In this document: positions 10,561 through 20,560 of the stretch, piece by piece
Numbering within the stretch: position 1 is the first letter of the stretch
How the letters are laid out: each line of letters opens with the position of its first letter
Assembly: GCA_946902875.1 (NCBI GenBank)
Contig: OX336343.1
Span: forward strand, 4,205,754 to 4,269,753
Length of the DNA: 64,000 nucleotides
Origin: Nematopogon swammerdamellus
Taxonomy: Eukaryota; Arthropoda; Insecta; Lepidoptera; Adelidae
Direction of reading: 5' to 3'
The notes under the pieces: generated by a model
Database searches by the model: none
What the model was told of the DNA's origin: nothing
What the model saw: only the letters and a program-made list of their open reading frames with translations
Made by a program: the position numbers and the translations under genes

Positions 10561-11390
10561 CGGTACATACCGGCCCCACACGGTACGGTTGTTGGTGTTG
10601 CCGTTGTTGTTCTTTAGTAGAAAATAAGCCGGCCGGCGGCGCCGACGACGACGCAGCTAATTTCACCCCCGAGAAGGTGCCAGACCGGCTTGGAGGCGGA
10701 CTAGCTATTACCAAGGGCGTGAATGATGGTAATGTTAGGTAAGATAGCTGTTGATACTGTGCTGTATAATATATAAGAATAAGAAACTCATCAGATGACA
10801 ACGAGATCATATTGCATGATTAGCGAGAAATTTAGGAAATAGCGTCTCGTGAAAATCTTAAAGTGAAACACCAAAAAATTGTTGTTGCAAATTGTTGTAC
10901 TGGGTGTGAGTGAAATTTTAATTGGCTTTTTGCAGGCGTTATACACCTGTATCTACAGGGGCTGTGCAGGGGTCACCTCTAGGTCCCCCCTTCCAGGACC
11001 GCGGGCGCCCCTCGCTCCCGCTTGCCTGCGCAGCGCGAGGGTACTATGCGTAACGACGTATGCAAAATTACTAATGAAATGCCTGGAAATGCCCTTCACT
11101 AATAGGGACAAGAACCCGAACATATTGGCATTCAATTCCCTAACGGGCATTGCGACGAGTTTTATTACATGAAAGCACGATAAAAATCCCTGCCCAAATT
11201 GTTTTGATATGAAAATATGCTATAGGTATATGCAAATTTAATTTAAAACGAGTCCAACTTTAACCATTCTAAGTTTAAAAGTGTGATATGAACTGCCCCC
11301 CTTCCTATAAAACCCCCTTCTTTTAAATTTAAAAGTGGAAAACGTTGACTGTAAGACATCGCTGTAAGGGATAAGTCCGCCTTTGCACCT
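10561..11390. other. mixed: LINE 3' UTR scrap at 10640-10720, remainder unassigned
   Basis: Positions 10645-10710 match the 3' UTR next to the LINE fragment at 5800-5900 (GACGCAGCTAATTTCACCC). I recognise nothing else. A GC-rich patch at 10960-11040 has no domain. Confidence 0.45.
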
Positions 11391-11760
11391 TATTTTTTTT
11401 TAATGGAAACTGACACGGTTGCCTACATCACCTACAACGTCCGTGATGTCAGCCCATAACACCGGGTGAACTAGGTGCCATGTCAGTGCCTCCCCCTTTG
11501 ATCGTGCCGGCTACACTGAACTGGTCGGAAAACACAAACCATTTACATACCTAGCCGTTTCGACCGACGTTTCATTCAGTGCGGTGGTACCAACCCGGGC
11601 GGATTACACCCTAGCAAGTAAGATTAGGAGGGAAGGGACCTACAGTTTTACGAGGAATCCGAACCTCGGTCAGCCTCCAACGGTCAGCGACTACTGATGG
11701 GTGGGTGGATGGGTGGGTGACCACCCACCCATCCAAATACTGACCGCACCCAGTGTTGCT
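11391..11760 (-). mobile_element. SINE family 2 copy with head and internal GGGT repeats
   Basis: The body runs on the minus strand from the poly(T) at 11391-11402. The head contains CCACCCACCCATCC repeats next to ACTGACCGCACCCAGTGTTG, the altered 5S-like segment. The ATGGGTGGG array at 11697-11734 is a local expansion inside the head. Confidence 0.75.
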
Positions 11761-12005
11761 TCCTTACCTATAATAAAATCCAACGTCTGCTTTCTGTCTG
11801 AGTGTCTGAGTGTCTGAGTGTATGTCTGTCTGTCCGCTTATAACTCGAGAACCACTGAACCGATTTTAATAAAACAAAATTCTACGGATAGCTTGATTCT
11901 TCCCATCAACTATAGGCTACTTACTATCACGCTAAATGGCTTATGAGGTTAGCAGTGAAGTGAAATATGAGAGCGGGCGGAGCCGCGGGCACAGCTTGTA
12001 ACATA
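11761..12005 (+). repeat. dispersed repeat ending in GCGGAGCCGCGGGCACAGCT
   Basis: It includes (GTCTGAGT)n, then TAACTCGAGAACCACTGAAC and a GC-rich GGGCGGAGCCGCGGGCACAG terminus. The terminus resembles the one at 51838-51867. The family is undetermined. Confidence 0.5.
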
Positions 12006-12059
12006 TAAGTTGTCTAATGTGCCTGTTACTGTTGATTGTTTCTTGGAGCAATAAATCAT

Positions 12060-12200
12060 TTTCGATCTATGGCGCCACATGCAGTTTGCATCGCAGACAG
12101 ACAAAAGACAGACGGATGTGGTATTTTGACAGGTATGGTATAGCAGATCTACGGAACCCTCCGTGCGTGAGTAAAATTCGCACTTGACCGATCTTTTTAA
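12060..12200 (-). repeat. dispersed repeat C, partial inverted copy
   Basis: It reads towards ACTTGACCGATCTTTTTAAA, the reverse complement of the repeat C 5' end, with CAGACAGACAAAAGACAGAC inside. Confidence 0.6.
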
Positions 12201-12383
12201 ATTAGATTCAATTCAATTACGTTTATTTTATATTACTATTTACGGCAAACTGACAATTGCACCTAATATGCCAATAAACATAATAATTATTGTCATTATA
12301 TCTTAACATTACTATTGTAAAGGAAAATCTTAAAAATTAAATGTAATTGTATTCGAAATATAGTTGGAACCGTATAATGACAG

Positions 12384-12600
12384 CCCATTACATTGCTGCT
12401 GTCGAAACCTAGGTGCCGTGTCAGTGTTTTCTTTTGGCCCTGCCGGCTACAGTGAACATGTGAGAAGACGGACAATTTTTTTCGTATCTGTCCGACCGAT
12501 ATTCATCGAGGGCGGTGGTACCGGTCCGGTCCGGACGGACCTCACTACATAATGCGACTAAGATAAGGGTAGGGGTAAAATAATCGTACCACCCCGTTTG
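12384..12600 (-). mobile_element. SINE family 2, highly diverged copy
   Basis: CCTAGGTGCCGTGTCAGTG, TGCCGGCTACAGTGAACATG and GGGCGGTGGTACCGGTCCGG align to the SINE body at lower identity than the other copies. Confidence 0.5.
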
Positions 12601-12759
12601 CTATGTCAAGGTCGCAGTGAATCACTCTGTTACCATGATTCACCCTCTTTCACCCTTCTTAATCCGATAAGTAATTGTGGAATATCTCCAATGTCTTGAG
12701 TCACAATCGTTCCGGTGACTAACTAACATTTCTCGAGGGGACATCTTCAGTTCGTTTTT

Positions 12760-13104
12760 TTTAGGTTTCCGTATCCCGTACGGAAGCCTATTACTAAGCC
12801 TACGCCGCGCCGCCTGTCTGTCTGTCTGTCTGTCCGTCCGTCTGTCTGTCCGCCCGTCCGCCCGTCCGTCCGTCTGTCTGTCTGTCCGAGGGCTGTATCT
12901 CTAGAACCGTAATAGATAGCCCGTTGAAATTTTCACAGAATATGTGTTATTATGGCCGATATAACAACAAATAATAAAAAATAGAAAAGTAAAAAATTAA
13001 GGGGGGTTTCCATACAAGAAACGTGTTTTTTTTTTTCAATGTTCTTTTTTGTGGTGCGAAAACCTCGGTGCGCGAGTCCGACTCGCACTTGGCCGCTTTT
13101 TTAT
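12760..13104 (-). repeat. dispersed repeat C, inverted copy
   Basis: It begins TTTTTTAGGTTTCCGTATCC, carries a (CTGT/CCGT)n microsatellite at 12815-12890, and ends CGACTCGCACTTGGCCGCTT. Confidence 0.8.
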
Positions 13105-13106
13105 TT

Positions 13107-13205
13107 ATATAATCCGGATATGGGTGACTGAGTCAGAGGGGTCAAAGAACATGCTCCAACTAGCCAATGTCACCTCCGAGAAGGTAGGTGCCGTACCTGA
13201 TACTA
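13107..13205 (-). repeat. SINE family 1, 3' fragment
   Basis: TATAATCCGGATATGGGTGA through CACCTCCGAGAAGGTAGGTG is the reverse complement of the SINE tail at 2560-2650. Confidence 0.65.
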
Positions 13206-13689
13206 GAAGTAAGGAATGGGTCGGGAATTCACAAGCGACACACATCACTAAGATCGCACAGAGCTGGTTGTCCACGGCAGACCAAGACGGTAGTGTTTCC
13301 GGTGCGTCACGCACGTTACATCAGTATGCAGGCAGCGAGCCGACTGAACAAGACGCCAGGGACCAGGGTTCATATCACGCGTTGCTATTACAACTTATAT
13401 CTTATAAGGATAAGGTCTTTCAAAATTAGTTAATAGTACGCTAAGGGGGGGTTCTGTAACAGAAATAGATCACTTTTGAAGAACAAAGAATTTTTTTTTT
13501 CAAAAAAATTTTTTTTTATGTAAAATGTAAAAAAAAGTTTTTTCTTAATCGTTTCAGTTTCATGCCAGGAACAAAAAAGTCTTCCAACACATAGATCTCT
13601 TTCTTTCAGAAATTGTGAAAAAGCACAATTTTAGTTTTATTAGTATGGAATAGAAAGAATTTGATTTTTTTTACCAACTTACACGTGTT

Positions 13690-13870
13690 ACATAAACTGA
13701 ATCGATTGTATTGTATTGTATTGTATTGTTTATTGATCATTCTTATGGCAGTTAGACTGCGCTCGAACTTGTCACAATTTGTTCTATCCGGTTCGATTAC
13801 ACCCATGAAGAAGAACCGACAAGAAACTTCGCAGGGTATTTTTTTAAAACATATTTTTACAAGTATTTAG
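13690..13870 (+). repeat. LINE 3' UTR-like fragment
   Basis: (ATTGT)n at 13706-13730 is followed by CACCCATGAAGAAGAACCGA and CAAGAAACTTCGCAGGGTAT. A similar segment, GCGAAGAAGAACTGGCAAGA, is at 25679, showing a dispersed family. Confidence 0.5.
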
Positions 13871-14037
13871 TGACTAGCCACGTAATAACACCGCCCATAG
13901 TCCATCTAAAACACAGCTTGAGAGCAAGATTAACAATTTTGCTGAGAGTTCTGACTACAAAGACTTATTAATTAAGTGAATCAGGTGTAAAGAGCCTTTG
14001 TCAAACTTTGATACGTAATTTGTATCAACATAATTAT

Positions 14038-14362
14038 GTTAGTGTACTACAATGTAGTATAATTGTATTGTCAAAAATAAAAAATAAAAATATATGAATA
14101 TTTAAGATACTTGAAGTATCAAGTTGTCAATGGGTCAATAAAGTTGAGGTACTAATTGTACCTAGTCAAGAGTTAATATTGTTTGTAAAAAATACAATTG
14201 TCAAAAACAAAAAATATAAATATATATGTAGGTATATATTTATGTTTATATATAATAAAATATTATCATACTTGAAGTATCAAGTTGTCAATATGGGTTA
14301 ATATAATTATTGAGGTACAAATGGTACCTAGTCAAGTATTAACTAATTATGCAGTCAGAACC
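14038..14362 (-). repeat. tandem duplication (two units of about 170 bp) in LINE 3' UTR
   Basis: TACTTGAAGTATCAAGTTGT occurs at 14108 and 14270. The units include GTCAAAAAtAAAAAAT and GTACCTAGTCAAG. Both lie just 3' of the reverse transcriptase stop codon. Confidence 0.75.
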
Positions 14363-15703
14363 TCAAGATATGAATTTATCAGCTAAGGCCTCCTTTACAG
14401 TGTAGTAGGCTTTCTTTGCAAGGGTAGATTGTAAGTGTTTCTTAAACAAAGTATCATTAAGATTTTTTACCTCTTCGGGTATTTTATTATATAATCTAAT
14501 ACTATTACAAACAAAACTTTTCGACATTTTAGATGATCTGTGCTTCGTAATTTGAATATTATTTTTACTCCTAGTGTCATGCTGGTGAATATCGGAATGG
14601 AGAGTAGCGTTTTGCATATACTTTCTAGCATAGCAGATATTTTGATAAATATAAACACTGGGTAGTGTCATGATTCCTACTTTATGAAATACATTTCTAC
14701 AAGAGTCCCTGGCTTTCATACTGAGTACACAACGCAATGCTCTTTTTTGAAGAACAAATATTCTGCTAGTTTCCGCTGCATTTCCCCAAAATAATAGTCC
14801 GTAAGACATAAGACTATCGAAGTAAGCATAATAGACAGTTTTAGCAGCTTGCATACCACATAGTTCTTTGATTTTTTTAATGGCATAACAAGCTGCACTT
14901 AGCTTACCAGCAAGCGCATCTATGTGAGGTTTCCAAGTTAAGGTGCGGTCAAATATTACACCTAAAAAGGTCATTTCTTTGGATATGTTCAATGTGAGTT
15001 CTTCTGCAGTTTTGGCAATTTCTTGGTTAACAATACGTCTGTGAGTTCCAAGTGCAAAGTGCATAACATTTGTTTTATTTACATTAAGCAAAAGGTTATT
15101 AGAGTCAAACCACATCTTTAATGATTGTATTACATCTATAAAGGACTCACGTAATTCAGTAACGTTTTTGTTTTTCAAAACTACTGATATATCATCGGCA
15201 AACATTATTAGCTCAATATCATCTTTAATGCAAGTAGATATATCATTAACATAAATTAGAAAGAGTAATGGTCCCAGTATGGAGCCTTGAGGAACTCCCA
15301 TAGAAATCGATTCTACTTCTGACTTATTGCCATTAACATCACAAACCTGCTTTCTGTTACTTAAATATGATTTACAAAGGCGCAACACTTTATCCCTCAC
15401 ACCATAATGTTCCAATTTCATTAAGATTATCTCATAACTAACACAGTCAAACGCCTTAGACAGGTCACAGAAAATGCCGTATGTGTGATTAGAATTATCT
15501 AATGATTCAATTACAGCTTTTATCATTGATGCAATGGCATCTCCCGTTGACCTGCCCTTGCGGAATCCAAATTGTTTATAGTTTAGTATGTTATTTTCAT
15601 TAAAAAAATTAATTAGCCTTTTTTCTATAGCCTTCTCAAATACTTTACTAAAAACAGGAAGCAAAGACACGGGACGATAGTTTCCAATAGTAGTAGAGAG
15701 ATT
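14363..15703 (-). CDS. non-LTR retrotransposon reverse transcriptase, 5'-truncated
   Basis: An unbroken minus-strand frame of about 446 codons starts in sequence reading GNYRPVSLLPVFSKVFEKAI and ends at a stop at 14363. An in-frame Met lies at 15670, but it is not the native start. From that Met the visible reverse transcriptase motifs are QFGFRKGRSTGDA (residues 33-45), FCDLSKAFDCV (67-77), GVPQGSILGPLLF (125-137) and the catalytic FADD (157-160). A thumb and C-terminal region follow. The endonuclease, ORF1 and the first reverse transcriptase motifs are missing. This enzyme copies its RNA at a nicked target in the nucleus. The block order fits a CR1/Jockey-type LINE; I cannot fix the clade. 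The open frame suggests a young insertion inside the TIR element. Confidence 0.85.
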   Translation of the reverse strand, partial: NLSTTIGNYRPVSLLPVFSKVFEKAIEKRLINFFNENNILNYKQFGFRKGRSTGDAIASMIKAVIESLDNSNHTYGIFCDLSKAFDCVSYEIILMKLEHYGVRDKVLRLCKSYLSNRKQVCDVNGNKSEVESISMGVPQGSILGPLLFLIYVNDISTCIKDDIELIMFADDISVVLKNKNVTELRESFIDVIQSLKMWFDSNNLLLNVNKTNVMHFALGTHRRIVNQEIAKTAEELTLNISKEMTFLGVIFDRTLTWKPHIDALAGKLSAACYAIKKIKELCGMQAAKTVYYAYFDSLMSYGLLFWGNAAETSRIFVLQKRALRCVLSMKARDSCRNVFHKVGIMTLPSVYIYQNICYARKYMQNATLHSDIHQHDTRSKNNIQITKHRSSKMSKSFVCNSIRLYNKIPEEVKNLNDTLFKKHLQSTLAKKAYYTVKEALADKFIS

Positions 15704-15860
15704 AGGCTATAAAAATCAACCACCTATTTTTTTATTTAAATACATAAAAAAATATTTTACATAAAAAAAGCCCAAGCTCCAAAAAAATGAATATAGGTTT
15801 TATTCCCTATATGATACAGAACCCCCCCTTAGCGTACTATTAACTAATTTTGAAAGACCT

Positions 15861-16582
15861 TATATATTCGTATAACATTATAGGTATTTTTACTGCTGTT
15901 TATTAAGTATCGTGTGGGTTCGGTACTTGAAAAGAATAGCCCCACTGCATCTCTCTCCGTGCATGTCATAAAAGGCGACTAAGGGATAAGGATAAGATGC
16001 CGTACTAAAGGGCGACAGGCTAGCCACCTGTCACCTTGGCCGCGGTCCTTCTCTTTTTTTTTCAATACAAATGGAAACAAGTGTCTGAAAGAAATATAAA
16101 GATGAAGCAAATACAAGATGACTGAAAGAAATTGCACGCAGAACGTCTTCAGCACCACAGACAACTTAAATAAGGTTTACTAAAACAATAAATTAACACT
16201 AATATAATAATAGATAAATGACAATATAATCTCATAAACGATTAATTAATCTAATTTGATCATCTAAATTTATTGAAGGAGGTGCGGCTACATTTGAAGG
16301 AATAACAAAAAAAATATTATTAATTTCATATAATAAAAAATTGCTACTTAGTTATTTTTACTAAAACAACAAAAATTATAACAAACATAATAAAAATTAA
16401 TAAAAAAATCTTTATAATAAAGGTAATGAATACAATAAAGCATAAAATAGTATAGTAAAGAGCTTATATAATAAATTTAAAATAATAATACATGCAAATA
16501 TAAAAAAGTAATACCAATATAAAATAAAAATATGCGTGTATAAAGTATAGGTTTATGAAAGCAAGGGATGGGGATGCGTCAC
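15861..16582. other. AT-rich intron DNA with one dispersed fragment
   Basis: Positions 15930-16060 hold the GAATAGCCCCACTGCATCTC...AAAAGGCGACTAAGG head also found on some SINE family 2 copies. They then read AGGCTAGCCACCTGTCACC, shared with 17745-17850. The 16070-16560 part is low-complexity A/T DNA with no feature. Confidence 0.55.
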
Positions 16583-16691
16583 CTGATCTGGAACTTGCTG
16601 CCGTCCTCCTTCTCCTCGGACTCGCAGGTCACGTTGCCGAACGAGTCTACCGCCAGGTACTTGTCCAGGTGTGACCGCAGGAAGATTATAC
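16583..16691 (-). CDS. sn: fascin, coding exon 2
   Basis: This 109-bp exon encodes 35 full codons plus split codons at both ends. It contains IIFLRSHLDKYLAVDSFGNV and ends ...EDGSKFQI, which I recognise as the middle of fascin's first beta-trefoil (the family reads IIYLRSHLNKYLSVDQFGNV in Drosophila). The acceptor is TTGTTTCGCAG (16692-16702) and the donor is GTGACG (16582-16577). The leading GT completes an AGT serine with the last A of exon 1, and the trailing AG joins the first T of exon 3. The acceptor side has only about 45 bp before a 31-bp minisatellite, so branch point and polypyrimidine tract must fit in 16692-16740. Confidence 0.93.
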
Positions 16692-16737
16692 CTGCGAAAC
16701 AACGCAACCCTCAGCACACTCACTCCTTCTACACATT

Positions 16738-17650
16738 ACACCATACACAAGTATCAGTTGAGTAACACCCCGATATCACAAGTATCAGCAGACTAACACC
16801 CCCATATAACAAGTATCAGCTGAGTGACACCCCGGTAGCACAAGTATCAGCTGCGTAACACCCCGGTAGCGCAAGTATCAGCAGAGTAACACCTCGATAT
16901 CACAAGTATCAGCTGAGTAACACCCCGGTAGCACAAGTATCAGCTGAGTAACATCCCCATATCACAAGTATCAGCAGAGTAACACCTCGATATCACAAGT
17001 ATCAGCAGAGTAACACCTCGATATCACAAGTATCAGCAGACTAACACCCCCATATAACAAGTATCAGCTGAGTGACACCCCGGTAGCACAAGTATCAGCT
17101 GCGTAACACCCCGGTAGCACAAGTATCAGCAGAGTAACACCTCGATATCACACGTATCAGTTTAGTAACAACCCGATAGCACAAGTATCAGCAGAGTAAC
17201 ACCCAGGTAGCACAAGTATCAACTGAGTAACACCAAGTATCAGCTGAGTAACACCCCGATATCACAAGTATCAACTAAGTAACATCCCGATATTACAAGT
17301 ATTAGCTGAGCAACACCTCGATAGCACAAGTATTAACTGATTCCTCATCAGCCCGTATCGGTCCACTGCTGGACATAGACCTCTCCCAAGGCACGCCACC
17401 ACACGCGATCTTCCCCTCTTCTCATCTATCCACTCCCAGCTACGTTTTTTAGGTCATCTGTCGCCCTAGCGGGGGGGCGTTCCACGTTACGTTTGCTTGA
17501 CTGAACTTGACTTAGGTAACTAAGTAATACCCCGATATCACAAGTCACAGCTGAGTAACACCCGATAGCACAAGTGACAGCTGAGTAACACCCGATAGCA
17601 CAAGTATCAACTGAGTAACACCCCGATATTAAAAGTATCAGATAAATGAC
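16738..17650. repeat. 31-bp minisatellite next to fascin exon 2
   Basis: The unit is CACAAGTATCAGCTGAGTAA + CACCCCGATAT. About 19-20 copies lie in 16738-17345 and about 4 in 17515-17650. Variants (GAT/GGTAG, CTGA/CAGA) recur in blocks: the stretch near 16768-16860 is repeated near 17024-17116. An RTE LINE tail interrupts the array. Confidence 0.9.
17346..17514 (-). pseudogene. RTE-type LINE 3' end inserted in minisatellite
   Basis: On the minus strand, MRRGEDRVWWRALGEVYVQQ followed by WTDTG and a stop is read from 17440 to 17352. This is the typical C-terminus of lepidopteran RTE ORF2. Similar pieces are at 20099-20223 and 35786-35861. Confidence 0.7.
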
Positions 17651-17744
17651 ACCCCGAATAACAGATCATTGCAACCTCGGGTGTCCTTCTACACTCATTC
17701 AATACAGACCACAAGCGTCGAAAGTAGTCAAGTATTAGCCACAC

Positions 17745-18030
17745 TCCCCGCGCATGTCGTAAAAGGCGGCTAAGGGATAAGGACAAAATGCCGTGCTAAA
17801 TGCGACAGGCTAGCCACTTCTCACCTTGGCACGGTCCTTCCACCGAGGCATGCAGCAGGTGGATCTTCGTGCCTGACTTGCTGCTTCATAGTTATATTGT
17901 CCTAATACTTTGCTAAACGCGATGGTCGGTGTTAGTGCTGTAATTTACAAAAGTACTTGCAGCACAATACCGATTACTCTGGTTACCCCGATTGTCGGGA
18001 TACAGCGTGTTGTAGGTATGTATGTATGTA
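17745..18030 (+). repeat. dispersed repeat D with (TATG)n tail
   Basis: It contains GTCGTAAAAGGCGGCTAAGG, GCTAGCCACTTCTCACCTTG, ATTACTCTGGTTACCCCGAT and TGTCGGGATACAGCGTGT, ending in GTATGTATGTATG. Related copies are at 35395-35475, 42140-42215, 46640-46770 and 49925-50125. Confidence 0.75.
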
Positions 18031-19146
18031 TTATGTTATGTAACACTTATAATTGGAACTAAGTTGCTCCAAGAAACTGCATACAGTAAAATGATTACGA
18101 TCTGTTACCGCAAATTGGATGTCAAGTAACAGTTTGTCGTCGCGCGGGGAATTGTAAATTAATTTCTTTACAAAGTAAATTACTTGTAGTGGAGGATTTA
18201 GTGCGATAGTTTGTATGGACACCCTGCATTTTTACTTAGAAGGCTCATACTTGCAACAGTTGTTTCTTAGGTGCTCCTGAGTGGATTTCCACCGGTAGAC
18301 ATCGGGGGTCACCGCGGGGGTGGCGGGGGGAGGGGGCGGAAGTTTGCTTCTGCCGCGCTTCACTTTGTACCCTATTCCTTCAAAACTATAGGTATTAGGG
18401 CAAGTGTGATGTCATTTTCGGATAACTCAAGGATGACGGATTCATTTCTGGAAGAAACATTTTGCCTTTCTATACAAAAAAATATAAATATTAGGCAAAA
18501 CTCACAAAACGTGAATTTTTTTTTTTTAAATAAACGTCGTTTACTTTTGAACTACTAAAGATAAAGATAAATAAAAAATATGTGCTAAAAGCTGCATTTA
18601 CCAGGATTACAAATATATAAATTTTATTGGGATGGAGTAATAATAAGTGAGTGAAAAAAAAATCTAAACTGTGCGGTGTATTTACATTTTGAGGCGAACA
18701 TCGCGAAAACAGTTCCTAGGTGATACGTGATAATTATTATTATTATACATTTGTACAGTTATTGCTAATTAAACATTAAATTATTCACATACACACACAC
18801 ACACCCTCAAATACACACACACATACCTACCTTACCCATGTTTGTGATTGCTACCTAAAGTAAATGCTTTATATTTATTACCATGTCGTAATTTTTTTAT
18901 GGAAACTGACACGGTTGGCTACATCACCTACAACATCCGTGATGTCAGCCCATAACACCGGGTGAACTAGGTGCCATGCCAGTGCTTCCCTTCATTTCGC
19001 GCCGGCTACACTGAACTGGACAGAAAACACGAACTATTCGCATAGCCGTTTCGACCGAAGTTCTATTAATTTCATAAACTTCTATTAACAGTTTATATTA
19101 GTTCTATTAATTTGTAGATTATTTATTAGGTACGTAGTAAGTTTTT

Positions 19147-19545
19147 TTTTTTTTTTTTTTATGGAACCTGACACGGTTGGCTACATCACCTACAACATCC
19201 GTGATGTCAGCCCATAACACAGGGTGAACTAGGTGCCATGTCAGTGCTTCCCTTCATTTCATGTCGGCTACACTAAACTGGACGGAAAACACGAACTATT
19301 TGCATAGCCGTTTCGACCGACGACGTTTCGTTCAGAGCGGTGGTATCAACCCGGCCGGGATAAACCCTACCACCTAGTAAGGTAAGAAGGGAAGGGACCT
19401 ACAGTTTAACGTGGAATCCGAACCACGGTCAGCCTCCAACGGTCGAGCGGTCACCCATCCAATCACTGACCGCGCTCAGCGTTGCTTAATAACAGTTGAC
19501 TAACCAACCGCGCCACTGAGCTACCGAGGCTGACGAATTTTCTTA
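19147..19545 (-). mobile_element. SINE family 2, full-length copy with tRNA/5S-like head
   Basis: Read on the minus strand, the head at 19530-19400 has the A box TAGCTCAGTGG. A segment resembling the 5S rRNA internal control region follows (TTAAGCAACGCTGAGCGCGG, then GATTGGATGGGTGACCGCTC). Next is a T-arm-like CGTGGTTCGGATTCCACG. The body ends at poly(T) 19143-19161. This is one of the two best preserved copies; the other is 26886-27255. Confidence 0.8.
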
Positions 19546-19687
19546 TCCCTTAGTCGACTTTTACGACACCTTTTACACAAGTACGTACCTATGCCTACTT
19601 ACCTATATCCATTAGAGCCGAGCGGGCGGGGGATATCTGCGGGGTGAGTATGATTCTAGTCGCCCCCCCGCGCGTATAAGAGCGATA

Positions 19688-20560
19688 AAAAATATAACCA
19701 GAGAAAAACGTGGCACTGGACAAAAAACACTGGTGTCTGCTACGGCCAAAATACCTAAAGGCTGGGGGAATTCCCTAAGGGACAATTCAAACAAAGAAGG
19801 ACTGTTTCACTTGCTTTCAATACTCTGCCAATCCTACGCAAACGAAATTGAGAATGGGAAAGAAGTTTGCATCACGGATGGGCCAAATATTTTCACCAAC
19901 ATCACCCGTGCCCGTGACACACAGCGATTAGCCCCGTGTAATCATGAAGAGGCGGATACTCGTATGATTAACAAAAATTATGCTACGTACTGTAGATACC
20001 GATGTCGTCGTGCTGGCAGTTGCACAGGTGCAAAAATTACCTCAGCTTGAAGAGCTGTGTGTGCACATAGGTACTGGAAAACTACCACCAGTACCTTTCA
20101 GACAGTCAGTCAGTCAGTCAGCGTGTAAGCGTCCACTGCTGGACATGGACTGGAAAACTGGAGAGGCCTCCAGTTTTCCTCCAGTCCTCCCGGCCTTCAG
20201 CGGTACGGAACCACTGCTTTCCGCCAGTACCTTTGCTGCCATGATATTGCGACTTCCTTAGGTAAAGACTTAAATGTTTGCATTACCTATACCTATATTA
20301 AGTATAGACACAATAGATGCTTTATATTATAATGTAATTTTTTTACAGTACCACAGAGAGCGAGGGCCTTGCCTCTGTTTCATGCGTTTTCTGGGTGTGA
20401 CACTGTCTCTTGCTTCAGCGGAAAAGGCAAGAAAAGTGCTTTTGAAGCATGGGAGGCCTTTCCCGCTTTAACTGAGAGTTTGGTGTCAGCGACTGAAGGG
20501 CGACTCGAAAAGGCAATGACGACGATTGAAAAATACGTCGTTATTTTATATGACATGTAG
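19688..20560 (+). pseudogene. uncharacterised conserved protein (HAFSGCDTVSCF family), broken
   Basis: The plus-strand pieces read in order TLVSATAKIPKGW, NKEGLFHLLSIL, LAPCNHEEADTRM, MLRTVDTDVVVLAVA, LCVHIGTGK, HDIATSL, then RARALPLFHAFSGCDTVSCF, GKGKKSAFEAWEAFP and TTIEKYVVILYDM with stop at 20558-20560. I recognise this order from a family of uncharacterised animal proteins often found in many genomic copies. I know no biochemical function. Damage seen: loss of frame with missing residues near 19965-19980, a 1-bp frameshift near 20083, and an insertion at 20099-20223 flanked by CCAGTACCTTT. A GT-AG intron (20262-20348, 87 bp, polypyrimidine TTTTTTTACAG) joins the last two parts in frame, so it is not a processed copy. 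Its place between long TIRs suggests it is transposon-borne. Confidence 0.65.
20099..20223 (-). mobile_element. short RTE-derived insertion with 11-bp target duplication
   Basis: CCAGTACCTTT at 20088-20098 is repeated at 20224-20234. The insert contains CAGTCAGTCAGTCAGTCAG and GCGTCCACTGCTGGACATGG (reverse of the RTE 3' end), plus a small inverted repeat CTGGAGAGGCCTCCAG. Confidence 0.7.

Larger units (their letters stand above)
13413..15860. mobile_element. TIR element, perfect 46-bp TIRs, TA target site
   Basis: The 46-bp sequence at 13413-13458 (AGGTCTTTCAAAATTAGTTA...) is exactly the reverse complement of 15815-15860. TA dinucleotides sit immediately outside (13411-13412 and 15861-15862). 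The perfect TIRs suggest recent movement. No transposase is visible; the inside is filled by a LINE fragment (14038-15703) and a second LINE 3' UTR-like piece at 13690-13870. It is therefore a non-autonomous TA-targeting element carrying nested retrotransposon DNA. Confidence 0.75.
2878..16582 (-). other. sn: fascin intron between coding exons 2 and 3 (13.7 kb)
   Basis: The intron is bounded by GTGACG at the exon 2 donor (16582) and GCGCAG at the exon 3 acceptor (2878). It is almost wholly composed of transposon fragments, listed separately. I see no additional coding exon that preserves the phase-2 join, and the protein reads continuously across it. Confidence 0.85.

Noticed and set aside
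18271..18558. 95-codon frame, with a near-identical one on the other strand at 21237-21524
   Set aside because: The two are the mirror arms of the long-TIR element. The frame has a Gly-rich start from a G-run, no domain, and no evidence of selection visible by eye.
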